NCBI GenBank assembly: GCA_965602635.1 | Contig: CBFCZU010000030.1 | Location: 1-26,247, forward strand | Source: CBFCZU01 sp965602635 | GTDB lineage: Bacteria; Planctomycetota; Phycisphaerae; SM23-33 | Direction of reading: 5' to 3' | DNA length: 26,247 nt | Notes under the pieces: generated by a model | Databases searched by the model: none | What the model was told of the DNA's origin: nothing | Seen by the model: only the letters and a program-made list of their open reading frames with translations | Position numbers and translations under genes: made by a program | In this document: positions 14,937-22,936 of the stretch, piece by piece | How the letters are laid out: each line of letters opens with the position of its first letter | Position numbering within the stretch: position 1 is the stretch's first letter

Positions 14937-16517
14937 ATGGTGTGGGCGTGGCTTGCAAAGGTCGAGTCCATGGGGCGGTCGTTCTCGGCCTACGCCCCGG
15001 TGGTGCTCGCCAGCAAGCTGCTGACCTACGCCCGCGTAATCCTGCTGACCTGGGTTATCGGGACTGACCAGTTCGGCGTCTGGGGGCTGGGGGTGATGGT
15101 CTTCGGGATCGGCTCGACCATCCTCACGCTTGGCAGCGGCCAGAGCGTCGCCCGGTACGTGAGCTACTACCATGCCCGGGGGCAACTGCGGCGGTTCTTC
15201 CGCCGGGCGGCCGTGGGTATCTGCCTGGTGGGGGCGATCGCAACCGCCGGCGGACTCCTGGCCAGCGGGTCCATCGCCGGCCTGCTGTCCGCCTCCCGCG
15301 AGGCGGCCGTGAGGCTCTCATACTCCCAGCGGCTGGAGATCGTCGTCCTCGGGCTGATCAACGGACTGCTGATGGCGCTGTACCTGAACCTGCACTCCTG
15401 CATCCGCGCCATGCGGACCTTTCACCTGCTGGCGGTGGTCGAGGTGGGATACACAGTGAGCTTCACCGCGGCCGCGCTTCTGGCGGGGTGGGCCTGGCCG
15501 ACCGGCGTGACGGTCCTCTGGGCCCACGCCGCCTCGCTGGCGCTGATGCTCCTGGCCGGGGGCTACGCCGCCCACCGGGCGCTGGGCCAGCTCTCGGCGT
15601 CGGGGGCGGCCGAAGAGGAGCCAGGGGCAGTCGGCGAGGAAGGCGACGTCGTGCCACAGGACGGGCACGTCAGCGCCGCCGAGCTGGCCGAGGTCGAGAA
15701 GGGCGGGCCGATCCTCGGGCGCCTGCTGAGGTTCGGGTTCGTCGCCATGCTCGCCACCCTCGCCTGGCAGTTCGGCAACCACGTGAGCTTCTTCCTCACC
15801 AACCGCTACTGCGGAACAAGCCAGGCGGGAATCTACGCCGCCATAAGGCAGTTCTGCCAGCCGGCGTGGATCCTCTCGGGCATGGTCTGGGGCGTGGTCT
15901 TCAGCCACCTGGCCAGCCACTGGGAATCGAACAAGCGCCAGGCGGCGGTCGAGATGGTCAACATCACATACAAGGCCGTGGTCGTGGTGCTGATGACCGT
16001 GACGGTGTTGGTGCTGGCGACGGGGCGGTGGTGGCGCCTGCTGCTCCAGAAGGACTACCAGGCGCAGATCGGGATGCTGGGCGGGCTGCTGATGTTCTAC
16101 CAGTGCTCGGCGAACCTTGGCTTGGCGAGCATCGCCGCGAAGCTGCGCGAGAGGCCTGTGGTGATCGTGGCGTTCGTGGCCACCGGCGTGGCGGTCAACG
16201 TGGTCCTCGGGTGGATGTGGATACCCACCGGCGGGGTTCAGGCGGCGGCGCAGGCGGCGGGGATCGGCATGCTGGTGGCTGTCGCGCTGGGCGGGGTGTA
16301 CCTGGTGGCCAGCGGCTTCCGCGCCCACCCCGCGGCACACGTCCTGGCGCTGTCGCCGGCGTTGCTGCTGGCGCCGACGTCGGTCGTGATCGCCGCCTGG
16401 GCGGGCATGCTGGCGGTGGTCGCGCTGACGCCACTGGTGTTCACCGCGCGTGAGAAGCAGATGCTGGTCAGGTACGTCCGCTCCCTTGGAATGCGACGGG
16501 GGTGGTCCCGGCCATGA
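14937..16517 (+). CDS. Polysaccharide flippase (Wzx-like, MOP/MATE-type)
   Basis: A 526-residue membrane protein with about 12-14 hydrophobic helices, likely moving undecaprenyl-linked repeat units across the inner membrane. The N-terminus (SKLLTYARVILLTWVIGTDQFGVWGLGVMV, residues ~20-50) is typical of polysaccharide biosynthesis proteins in the MOP superfamily. Residues ~222-256 form an acidic, hydrophilic loop (AEEEPGAVGEEGDVVPQDG and onward) between the two six-helix halves; this is longer and more charged than usual. The frame extends upstream to 14892, but the ATG at 14937 has AGGGAGA directly before it and follows the polymerase stop by seven bases. Its last four bases overlap the start of the next gene (ATGA). 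Confidence 0.88.
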   Translation: MVWAWLAKVESMGRSFSAYAPVVLASKLLTYARVILLTWVIGTDQFGVWGLGVMVFGIGSTILTLGSGQSVARYVSYYHARGQLRRFFRRAAVGICLVGAIATAGGLLASGSIAGLLSASREAAVRLSYSQRLEIVVLGLINGLLMALYLNLHSCIRAMRTFHLLAVVEVGYTVSFTAAALLAGWAWPTGVTVLWAHAASLALMLLAGGYAAHRALGQLSASGAAEEEPGAVGEEGDVVPQDGHVSAAELAEVEKGGPILGRLLRFGFVAMLATLAWQFGNHVSFFLTNRYCGTSQAGIYAAIRQFCQPAWILSGMVWGVVFSHLASHWESNKRQAAVEMVNITYKAVVVVLMTVTVLVLATGRWWRLLLQKDYQAQIGMLGGLLMFYQCSANLGLASIAAKLRERPVVIVAFVATGVAVNVVLGWMWIPTGGVQAAAQAAGIGMLVAVALGGVYLVASGFRAHPAAHVLALSPALLLAPTSVVIAAWAGMLAVVALTPLVFTAREKQMLVRYVRSLGMRRGWSRP

Positions 16518-17455
16518 GCCTGACAGTCACGGTCGTCGTCTGCACGCATGACCGCCCCGGTCACCTCGGCCGGGCGGTCGAGGCCGTGCTCGCCCAGACG
16601 CGCCTGCCCGCCGAGTTGATCGTGGTCAAGGACTCCCCGGGCCCGCCCGCCGGCGAGCTGGCGGCCCTGGCGTCGGGGGCGGGGGTGGCATACCAGGCCG
16701 TCAACATGCCCAGGCCCTCACTGCCCGCCTCGCGGAATCGTGGCATGGAGCTGGCCGGCGGGGGCGTGGTGATGCTCCTGGACGACGACATGCTGATGCC
16801 GCCGGAGTTCCTCGCCGAGCTGCTGGCGCTGTACGAGGCCGACGGCGAAGGGTGCGTGGCGGGCATCGGCGTGACGCTCGCCCTCACGAGCGCCCCCGGC
16901 ATGGGCCAGCGCATCTGGGACGCCGTCTCCGCCGCCCTCGGCCGCGGGCGATGGGTCCCGCGGCGCTGGGCCGCCAGGTCCGTCGCCTTGCCGTGGCCGC
17001 TGCGAGGCAAGCTCCTGCCTGCCCGCCGTCTCGCCGGGGGCACTATCTCCCTGCGCCGCCGCGTGGCCAAGGCCGAGCGGTTCGAGCAGGCCTTCCCGGG
17101 ATATGCCCTCAGCGAGGACCGGGAGTTCTGCTACCGCGTGGGCGCCCGCCACGGGCTGTTCTTCTGCCCCTCGCTGCGGCTGACCCACGACGTGGCTCCC
17201 GCCGGGCGGCCCGACATGAAGGCCCTGGGCAGGATGTACGTCGCCCACTCGTTCCACATCGCCGCCCGGAGCATGGGCGGCGGGGCCGGGACGTACCTGG
17301 TCATGGGCTGCGAGCTGGCGGGCATGTTCGCCCTGCACGCCGGCTACCTGCTGCCCGGCGACACCCGTGCTCACTGGGGCTTCCTGGCCGGGATGTCCGC
17401 CGGGCTGATGGGGCTGCTCGCCAGGAGCGTGCGGAGGTCACTGTGCGGGTCCTGA
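16514..17455 (+). CDS. Glycosyltransferase family 2
   Basis: A 313-residue GT-A-fold transferase that probably adds one sugar to the lipid-linked repeat unit on the cytoplasmic side. It begins VTVVVCTHDRPGHLGRAVEAVLAQT, a classical GT2 nucleotide-binding start. The metal/nucleotide motif is LLDDDM (D90-D92), preceded by SRNRGMELAGG. A SEDREFCYRVG segment supplies the usual acidic residues of the acceptor side. The last ~50 residues are hydrophobic (LVMGCELAGMFALHAGYLL and SAGLMGLLARSV) and may be membrane associated. The start overlaps the flippase stop as ATGA, and the stop overlaps the next gene by 13 bases, so translation is probably coupled in both directions. The donor sugar cannot be read from the sequence. 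Confidence 0.88.
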   Translation: MSLTVTVVVCTHDRPGHLGRAVEAVLAQTRLPAELIVVKDSPGPPAGELAALASGAGVAYQAVNMPRPSLPASRNRGMELAGGGVVMLLDDDMLMPPEFLAELLALYEADGEGCVAGIGVTLALTSAPGMGQRIWDAVSAALGRGRWVPRRWAARSVALPWPLRGKLLPARRLAGGTISLRRRVAKAERFEQAFPGYALSEDREFCYRVGARHGLFFCPSLRLTHDVAPAGRPDMKALGRMYVAHSFHIAARSMGGGAGTYLVMGCELAGMFALHAGYLLPGDTRAHWGFLAGMSAGLMGLLARSVRRSLCGS

Positions 17456-18552
17456 TGGTGCTATCGTCCCTGGAGGCCGGCGGCGCCGAGGTGACGGCGC
17501 TGGAGCTGCTCGGCGGCTTGCCCGGCGGCTGGCACGTGGTCGTCGCCGCCGTGAAGGGCGGTCAGGCCCTGCGCGAGCGGTTCGCCTCGGCGGCCTCGGC
17601 GCTGTACGAGCGCGTCGGGCGGTTCAGGTTCGACCCGCTGGGGCTGTGGCGGATGGCCCGGATCGTGCGACGCGAGGAGATCGACGCGGTGATCGTGGTG
17701 GACGCGGCCAGGGATGCCATGTTCTACGGCCTGCTGGGCTCGGGCCTGTCGTGCCGTCCGGTGATGCGGGTCTGCTGGTGCAAGTCGGTGCCGGGCGGGC
17801 AGTCAAAGCCCTTCGTCGGCCACCTCCGCCGCTACGAGAAGCTGGGCCTGGTGGACGCCGTCGTCTGCACGAGCCGGCTTCAGCGCCGCGAACTGGCCGC
17901 CTGCGGGCTGCCGCGCCGGAAGATGCCCCTGATCCGCAACGGCGTGGACCTCGAGCGGATCGCCGGCGCCGCCCCGACGGGCCTGGCCCTGCCCGAAGGG
18001 AAGAAGCTCATCCTCCAGGTGGCCAACGTCATGCCGGACAAGGACCATGCCACGCTGCTGGCGGCGGCGGGCATGCTGGCGCGGCGGCGGGACGACTTCC
18101 GCCTCCTGCTGGCGGGGCGGGGGACCGACTCGCCCCGGATGGCACGCGCCGCCGCTGACGCCGGCGCCGAGGGGGTCGTCTGCCTTCTCGGGCGCCGCGA
18201 CGACGTGCCCGGACTGCTGGCCGCCGCCGACGTCTTCGTCCTGTCCACCAGCAGCGAGGTCTTCAGCGTGGCCACGCTGGAGGCGATGGCCGCCGGCCTG
18301 CCGGTGGTGGTGAGCGACATACCGGCCTTTGACGAGATGCTCGAAGGCGGGCGCGAGGCCCTGAAGGTCGCCCCCGGCGACGCCGCCGCCCTGGCCGGGG
18401 CCATCGAAAGGCTGCTCGACGACGGCGGCCTGGCAAAGTCGCTCGCGGCGGCGGGGCAGAGGCGGGCGAGGCTCTTCAGCCGCGACCGCATGGCAGGGAG
18501 CTTCGGCCGGCTCCTGGCCGCACTGCAGCGCAAGCGACGCGGAGGGCACTGA
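17443..18552 (+). CDS. Glycosyltransferase family 4 (first of three)
   Basis: A 369-residue GT-B retaining transferase. It starts MVLSSLEAGGAEVTALELLGGLP, the acceptor-domain signature with the GGAE loop. The donor domain contains LILQVANVMPDKDHATLLAAAG and the EX7E motif in SSEVFSVATLEAMAAGLPVV. The start is a GTG at 17443 with GGAGG five bases upstream, giving a 13-base overlap with the GT2 gene; the frame is open much further upstream (16852), but only as a shadow of that gene. It ends one base before the next GTG start. It probably adds one residue of the repeat unit at the inner membrane; the specificity is unknown. Confidence 0.88.
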   Translation: MRVLMVLSSLEAGGAEVTALELLGGLPGGWHVVVAAVKGGQALRERFASAASALYERVGRFRFDPLGLWRMARIVRREEIDAVIVVDAARDAMFYGLLGSGLSCRPVMRVCWCKSVPGGQSKPFVGHLRRYEKLGLVDAVVCTSRLQRRELAACGLPRRKMPLIRNGVDLERIAGAAPTGLALPEGKKLILQVANVMPDKDHATLLAAAGMLARRRDDFRLLLAGRGTDSPRMARAAADAGAEGVVCLLGRRDDVPGLLAAADVFVLSTSSEVFSVATLEAMAAGLPVVVSDIPAFDEMLEGGREALKVAPGDAAALAGAIERLLDDGGLAKSLAAAGQRRARLFSRDRMAGSFGRLLAALQRKRRGGH

Positions 18553-18553
18553 G

Positions 18554-19786
18554 GTGCGAATCCTCCAGATCGACAAGTTCCTCGACAGCGACCTGCCCGA
18601 AGCCGGCGGGGTGGGCAGGCACCTGGCCGTCCTCACCGACGGCCTGCAACGGGCGGGCCACCAGGTGCTGCGCTTCGGCTGCGTCGTCGGCAGGCCGCCC
18701 GGCGAGATGCCCGAGTTCGTGGACTACACGGCCCTGCCGGGGCTCGCCGCCAGGGTCCGCGGGGCGGTCCGGATAGTCCACAACTCCTCGGCCGCGCGAA
18801 AGCTGGAGCGCTTCCTGTCGGCCAATCCCGCCGACGTGGCCCACGTGCACAACCTCTACCACCACCTCACCCCCTCGGTGCTGGGGGTGCTCCGGCGGCG
18901 GGGGGTCCCAGCCGTGATGACGGTGCACGACTACCGCCTGATGTGCCCGGTGAAGCACTTCTTCCGCCTGGGCGAGGTATGCACCAGGTGCCTGCCGCAC
19001 CGCTACTGGCACTGCGTGCTGGACAACTGCGCCGGCTCGCCCTGGGCGGGGGCGGCAGTGGCGGCCGAGACGTGCATCCAGCGGTTCTTCCGCCGATACG
19101 TCCAGAACGTCCAGCGGGTGCTTTGCCCGTCGCGTTTCGTGTACCGCGCGCTCCGCAGGGACGGCTTCCCGGCCGGCAAGCTCGCCGTCCTGGCGAACCC
19201 GGTTGTCTTTTCCGGCCCGCCGGCGGAGGGTCCCGGAGCGGACGGCCGCGTGCTCTACCTCGGGCGGATCAGCCCCGAAAAGGGGCCGGAGATGATGCTC
19301 CACCTGGCCGGCCTGATGCGAGAGGTTCAGGTGACCATCCTCGGCGACGGGCCGATGATGGACGATCTCCGCGCCGAGGCCCGGCGCCGCCGGCTGGACA
19401 ACGTCTCGCTGCCCGGGCACGTCGCACACGAGCAGGTGGGGCGGTACCTGGCCGAGGCTGGGGCCGTCGTCGTGCCAAGCCGGTGCTTCGAGGTCAGCCC
19501 GCTGGCGGTGCTCGAGGGCATGCTGGCGGGTCGGGTGGTGGTCGCGCCGGCCCACGGCCCGGCGGGGGAGTGGATTCAAGACGGCAAGAACGGCAGGCTA
19601 TTCCGCCCGGGCGATGCCGGCGACATGGCCCGCGTGGTCGCCGAGGTCCTCGCGAACGCTCCAGCCCGCGCGGAGATGGGCCGGGCGGCCGCTCGCCGGG
19701 TTCGCCAGAGGCACGAGTGCGAGGCGATTGTCGCCAGATTGGTCGAGCACTACCGGGAGGCGATACGCCAATGCGAATCGCCATGA
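18554..19786 (+). CDS. Glycosyltransferase family 4 with cysteine-rich insert (second of three)
   Basis: A 410-residue GT-B transferase. The N-terminal domain begins MRILQIDKFLDSDLPEAGGVGRHLAVL, and the donor domain has VLYLGRISPEKGPEMMLHLA and EX7E in CFEVSPLAVLEGMLAG. Between them, after TVHDYRLMC (from about residue 130), lies a segment with five cysteines (MCPVKHF, VCTRCL, HCVLDNC), possibly metal binding or disulfide-like; I recall a comparable insert in other GT4 proteins. The start is a GTG at 18554 with GGAGGG eight bases upstream, directly after the previous stop. The end overlaps the next gene by 16 bases, again pointing to coupled translation. The substrate is unknown. Confidence 0.88.
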   Translation: MRILQIDKFLDSDLPEAGGVGRHLAVLTDGLQRAGHQVLRFGCVVGRPPGEMPEFVDYTALPGLAARVRGAVRIVHNSSAARKLERFLSANPADVAHVHNLYHHLTPSVLGVLRRRGVPAVMTVHDYRLMCPVKHFFRLGEVCTRCLPHRYWHCVLDNCAGSPWAGAAVAAETCIQRFFRRYVQNVQRVLCPSRFVYRALRRDGFPAGKLAVLANPVVFSGPPAEGPGADGRVLYLGRISPEKGPEMMLHLAGLMREVQVTILGDGPMMDDLRAEARRRRLDNVSLPGHVAHEQVGRYLAEAGAVVVPSRCFEVSPLAVLEGMLAGRVVVAPAHGPAGEWIQDGKNGRLFRPGDAGDMARVVAEVLANAPARAEMGRAAARRVRQRHECEAIVARLVEHYREAIRQCESP

Positions 19787-20892
19787 TCGGCAGCCGCGGC
19801 ATCCCCGCCGCCACCGGCGGCGTGGAGCACGTGGTCGAGGAGCTGTCGACCGAGCTGACCGCCCTCGGGCACGAGGTGCTGGTTTACGCCCGGGCGGGGT
19901 ATCTCCGGCGGGGCGCCGGCGGGCGGCGTGTCTCGGCGCGGGTCATCGCCACGCCCGGGCTGGGCGGCAAGCACACCGAGGCCATCACGCACACCGCCAC
20001 GGCCATGTGGGACGTTCTCCGTCGGAAGGTGGACGTGGTTCACATACACGCGGCCGGGCCCGCGCTGCTCAGCCCGGTGGCGGCGGCGGCGAGGCTGCCC
20101 GTGGCCCTGACCGTCCACGCCCCGGACTGGCAGCGGCGGCGGTGGTCGGCGGCCGCGCGGGCGGCGCTGCGGGCAGGGCTCGCCCTGGGCATGCGCTTCG
20201 CCGCCGCCGTCAGCGCAGTTTCGCTCAGCCTGCGGAATTCTCTGGCCGATACCTACCATAGAGAGGTCGTCTGGATACCCAACGGCGTTCGTCCGGCCCA
20301 GTCGGCGGGGCCTTCGGCGGTGGCAGCCTGGGGCCTGAAAGGCGAGGCATACGCCCTTCACGTCGGCAGGATCGTGCCGGAAAAGCGGCTCGATCTGCTG
20401 CTGGCCGCTTGGCGCGAAATCCGGCCGGGGATGCCGCTGGTGGTCGTCGGCGACTCCGAGCAGGACCGCCGCTACGCCGCCCGCTGCCGCGAGCTGGCGG
20501 ACGAGTCGGTCCGGTTCCTGGGGCCCGTTTACGGTGAGCCCCTGGCCGGGCTCTACAGCAACGCCGCCGTGGTCGTTCAGCCCAGTGAGCTGGAGGGCAT
20601 GTCGCTAGTGCTGCTGGAGGCCGCCAGCCATGCCCGGTGCATCGTGGCCCGGGACATTCCGGCCAATCGCGAGGCACTGGGCGAGGCGATGGCCGCCTTC
20701 GCCGGCGACGACGCTGGAAACCTGGGCGGCGCTATAATGAAATGTGTGCAGGACCGAGAATACCGTCAACGGCTTGGCCGGACCGCCCGGAGGCGCGTGA
20801 TCGAGAAGTTCGCGTGGCCCGAGGTGGCGAGGCAATACGAGAGGATGTATCTGTGCGCGCTCAAGATGCAGGTGCCGGCGCCGCGGCCATGA
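19771..20892 (+). CDS. Glycosyltransferase family 4 (third of three)
   Basis: A 373-residue GT-B transferase starting MRIAMIGSRGIPAATGGVEHVVEELSTEL, a start common in GT4 enzymes such as rhamnosyl- and related transferases. The donor half has ALHVGRIVPEKRLDLLLAAWR and EX7E in SELEGMSLVLLEAASHA. The ATG at 19771 has GGGAGG about ten bases upstream and lies inside the end of the previous gene; the same frame is open back to 18943, but that part is a shadow of the neighbouring gene. The stop overlaps the start of the phosphoglycosyl transferase (ATGA). It is the last transferase before the initiating enzyme; its sugar cannot be predicted. Confidence 0.88.
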   Translation: MRIAMIGSRGIPAATGGVEHVVEELSTELTALGHEVLVYARAGYLRRGAGGRRVSARVIATPGLGGKHTEAITHTATAMWDVLRRKVDVVHIHAAGPALLSPVAAAARLPVALTVHAPDWQRRRWSAAARAALRAGLALGMRFAAAVSAVSLSLRNSLADTYHREVVWIPNGVRPAQSAGPSAVAAWGLKGEAYALHVGRIVPEKRLDLLLAAWREIRPGMPLVVVGDSEQDRRYAARCRELADESVRFLGPVYGEPLAGLYSNAAVVVQPSELEGMSLVLLEAASHARCIVARDIPANREALGEAMAAFAGDDAGNLGGAIMKCVQDREYRQRLGRTARRRVIEKFAWPEVARQYERMYLCALKMQVPAPRP

Positions 20893-21569
20893 GCCCCGCC
20901 GAACTGGAATGGGTGCTGGGGCAGGTGGAGCGCCAGGGCCGCGGGACGCTGCTGGGATCGGCCCGGTGGGGATACCGCCTGGCCAAGCGAGCCATGGACA
21001 TCGTCCTGGGAACGCTGCTGCTGGCGCTGACCCTGCCGGTGAGCCTGCTGGCCGCGGTGGCGATAAAGCTCACCTCGCGCGGGGGCGTCTTCTTCAAGCA
21101 GCACCGCGTCGGGCTCAACGGGCAGGTCTTCACCATGTACAAGTTCCGCTCCATGAGGGCGGGCGCCGAGGAGACCCGCCTGGACCTGTCACACCGCAAT
21201 GAGATGACCGGCCCGGTGTTCAAGATCCGCAAGGACCCCCGCGTGACGCGGGTGGGGCGGTTCCTCCGCCGCTCCAGCATCGACGAGCTGCCGCAGTTGA
21301 TCAACGTCCTGAAGGGCGAGATGTCGCTGGTCGGCCCCAGGCCGCTGTGGGTCGACGAGGCCCGCCGCGCCAACGGCGCCGCCCGCCTCAGAACCACCGT
21401 CAAGCCCGGGCTCACCTGCCTGTGGCAGATCTCCGGAAGAAGCGAGCTGTCCTACGACCAGTGGGTCCACCTCGACCTCTACTACATCAGCCGGCGGTCG
21501 GCGTTCCTCGACCTGATGATCCTGGTTCAGACCGTCCCGGTCGTCCTCTCCGCCCGTGGGGCATATTGA
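20889..21569 (+). CDS. Undecaprenyl-phosphate sugar phosphotransferase (PglC/WcaJ-type)
   Basis: The initiating phosphoglycosyl transferase: it moves a sugar-1-phosphate from a nucleotide sugar to undecaprenyl phosphate at the cytoplasmic face of the membrane. In 226 residues it has one hydrophobic membrane hairpin (~36-60), the basic FFKQHRVGLNGQVFTMYKFRSM block, the catalytic Asp-Glu pair in SSIDELPQL (D132, E133) and KGEMSLVGPRPL. It is the short, monotopic type without the four-helix N-terminal domain of WcaJ/WbaP. The chosen ATG overlaps the previous stop; a GTG at 20853 with GAGG eight bases upstream would add 12 low-complexity residues and is a serious alternative. It closes the tightly packed part of the locus. 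Confidence 0.9.
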   Translation: MSPAELEWVLGQVERQGRGTLLGSARWGYRLAKRAMDIVLGTLLLALTLPVSLLAAVAIKLTSRGGVFFKQHRVGLNGQVFTMYKFRSMRAGAEETRLDLSHRNEMTGPVFKIRKDPRVTRVGRFLRRSSIDELPQLINVLKGEMSLVGPRPLWVDEARRANGAARLRTTVKPGLTCLWQISGRSELSYDQWVHLDLYYISRRSAFLDLMILVQTVPVVLSARGAY

Positions 21570-21590
21570 TCGCCCCGCCCCAGGCCGGAA

Positions 21591-21618
21591 TTGCCCACCC
21601 GGGGGTTGCTACTTTACT
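21591..21618 (+). promoter_or_regulatory. Possible promoter for the two TPR genes
   Basis: In the 110-base gap after the phosphoglycosyl transferase, TTGCCC (21591-21596) and TTTACT (21613-21618), each 4 of 6 matches to consensus, are separated by 16 bases. It is a weak candidate, but the gap is by far the longest since 9165, so a new transcription unit here is plausible. Confidence 0.25.
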
Positions 21619-21679
21619 GCCCCTCTCTGTGTGCCGATAAGAGCCACGGGCCGGGAGCCGGCCATCACTCGGAGAGGAA

Positions 21680-22918
21680 ATGAACGGTCTGACCCCATTT
21701 GCGGCTGGTGTTCGGGCGTGCCGTGTGGGCAGGTACGCCGAGGCGATCGAGATACTCTCGGACCTGACCGGCCGGAAGGACCTGCCAGGGCGGCTGGCGC
21801 GATACTACACCGGAATATCCCACCGCGCGATGGGCATCGAGCACATGCGCGAGGGGCGCTTCGCCGCAGCCGGGCAGGACTTCCGCCAGGCCGCCGTCAT
21901 GATCGGCAAGCGCGCCGACCTGGCGGAGTACCTGCTGGTCGTGTACGCCAGGACGGGCGAGCACGAGCGATGCGTTGGCGAGGCGGAGGTGCTGGCGCAG
22001 GCCCGCGCCGACGACCCGACGACGCGAGTTCGCCTGGCCCAGGCGCAGTGGCGCAGCGGGCGAAGGCCGCTGGCGATCATGACGCTCACCGCCGCGCTCC
22101 GCGAGCTGGGCGACCACGCCCAGTTGCACCTTAACCTGGGGCTGCTGTACGCCGCCGACGAGGGCTACGAGCTTGCCCGGAATCACCTCGAGCGGGCCGT
22201 CGAGTGCGACTGCACCTCGGCGAAGGGGTATTACTACCTGGGCCTGTGCGAGGCCGCCGAGGGGCGGTTCGATGAGGCGCTCAAGGCCCATCAGCGGGCA
22301 TGCTGCCTGGCGCCGCGCGACCTGATGTATGCCTATCAGCTCAGCGTCGCCGCGGCGGCGGCCGCCGAGACGGGCAGCGAGGTGACCGTCACGTTCCCCG
22401 AGCACGCGCCCCAGCAGAGCAGCTCCCAGATACGCCAACTCGCAGAGTACGTCGCCGCCGAGCCGGACTTCGTCAAGGCCTCACTGGCGCTGCCGCCGTG
22501 CGAGGAGGAGGAGGAGTTCTTCGGCGTGTTGGCGTCGGTGCTGCGGACGGCCGTGGCCTGCCACGGCGACTACGCCGACCTGCACCACCTGGCCGGCAGG
22601 GCGCTGGCCCGGCTGGGGGAGTACTACCCCGCCCGCGCCCACGCCCGCCGGGCGGTCGAGATCAACCCGCGCTACGCCGAAGCCCTGCTGCACCTGGCCG
22701 AGCTGGAGGCCCAGGCCGGCGACGAGGACGCCGCCGTGCGCCACCTGGACCGGGCGGTGGACTGCGGCGCCGACTGGCCCGACGTCCACGCTCGACTGGG
22801 CGACCTGGCCCGACAGGCCGGCGACCCCGACGGCGCCAGAAGCCACTACCGCCGGGCGCTCGAGCTCAACAGTAACTACGACCACGCCGCAAGTCGGCTG
22901 GCGTCGCTGGCTGCCTGA
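21680..22918 (+). CDS. TPR-repeat protein downstream of the polysaccharide locus (first of two)
   Basis: A 412-residue soluble protein built of tetratricopeptide repeats with no signal peptide or membrane helix. Repeats are clear at both ends (for example AQLHLNLGLLYAADEGYELARNHLERAVECD, YYYLGLCEAAEGRFDEALKAHQRACCLAP, and near the end VHARLGDLARQAGDPDGARSHYRRALELN). The middle (~235-285) is a non-repeat linker with a short Q/S-rich stretch (APQQSSSQI) and a run of glutamates (PCEEEEEFF). TPRs are protein-binding scaffolds; no catalytic domain is seen. GGAGAGG sits directly before the ATG at 21680. It is followed 18 bases later by a second TPR gene, so the pair is probably one unit, possibly organising the polysaccharide machinery (inference from position). 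Confidence 0.85.
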   Translation: MNGLTPFAAGVRACRVGRYAEAIEILSDLTGRKDLPGRLARYYTGISHRAMGIEHMREGRFAAAGQDFRQAAVMIGKRADLAEYLLVVYARTGEHERCVGEAEVLAQARADDPTTRVRLAQAQWRSGRRPLAIMTLTAALRELGDHAQLHLNLGLLYAADEGYELARNHLERAVECDCTSAKGYYYLGLCEAAEGRFDEALKAHQRACCLAPRDLMYAYQLSVAAAAAAETGSEVTVTFPEHAPQQSSSQIRQLAEYVAAEPDFVKASLALPPCEEEEEFFGVLASVLRTAVACHGDYADLHHLAGRALARLGEYYPARAHARRAVEINPRYAEALLHLAELEAQAGDEDAAVRHLDRAVDCGADWPDVHARLGDLARQAGDPDGARSHYRRALELNSNYDHAASRLASLAA

Positions 22919-22936
22919 GAAGGAGGGTTCCGTCAC

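Noticed and set aside
13169..14971. 600-residue minus-strand open frame opposite the polymerase gene
   Set aside because: Low-complexity H/Q/P/G-rich translation, antisense to a clear multi-pass membrane protein.
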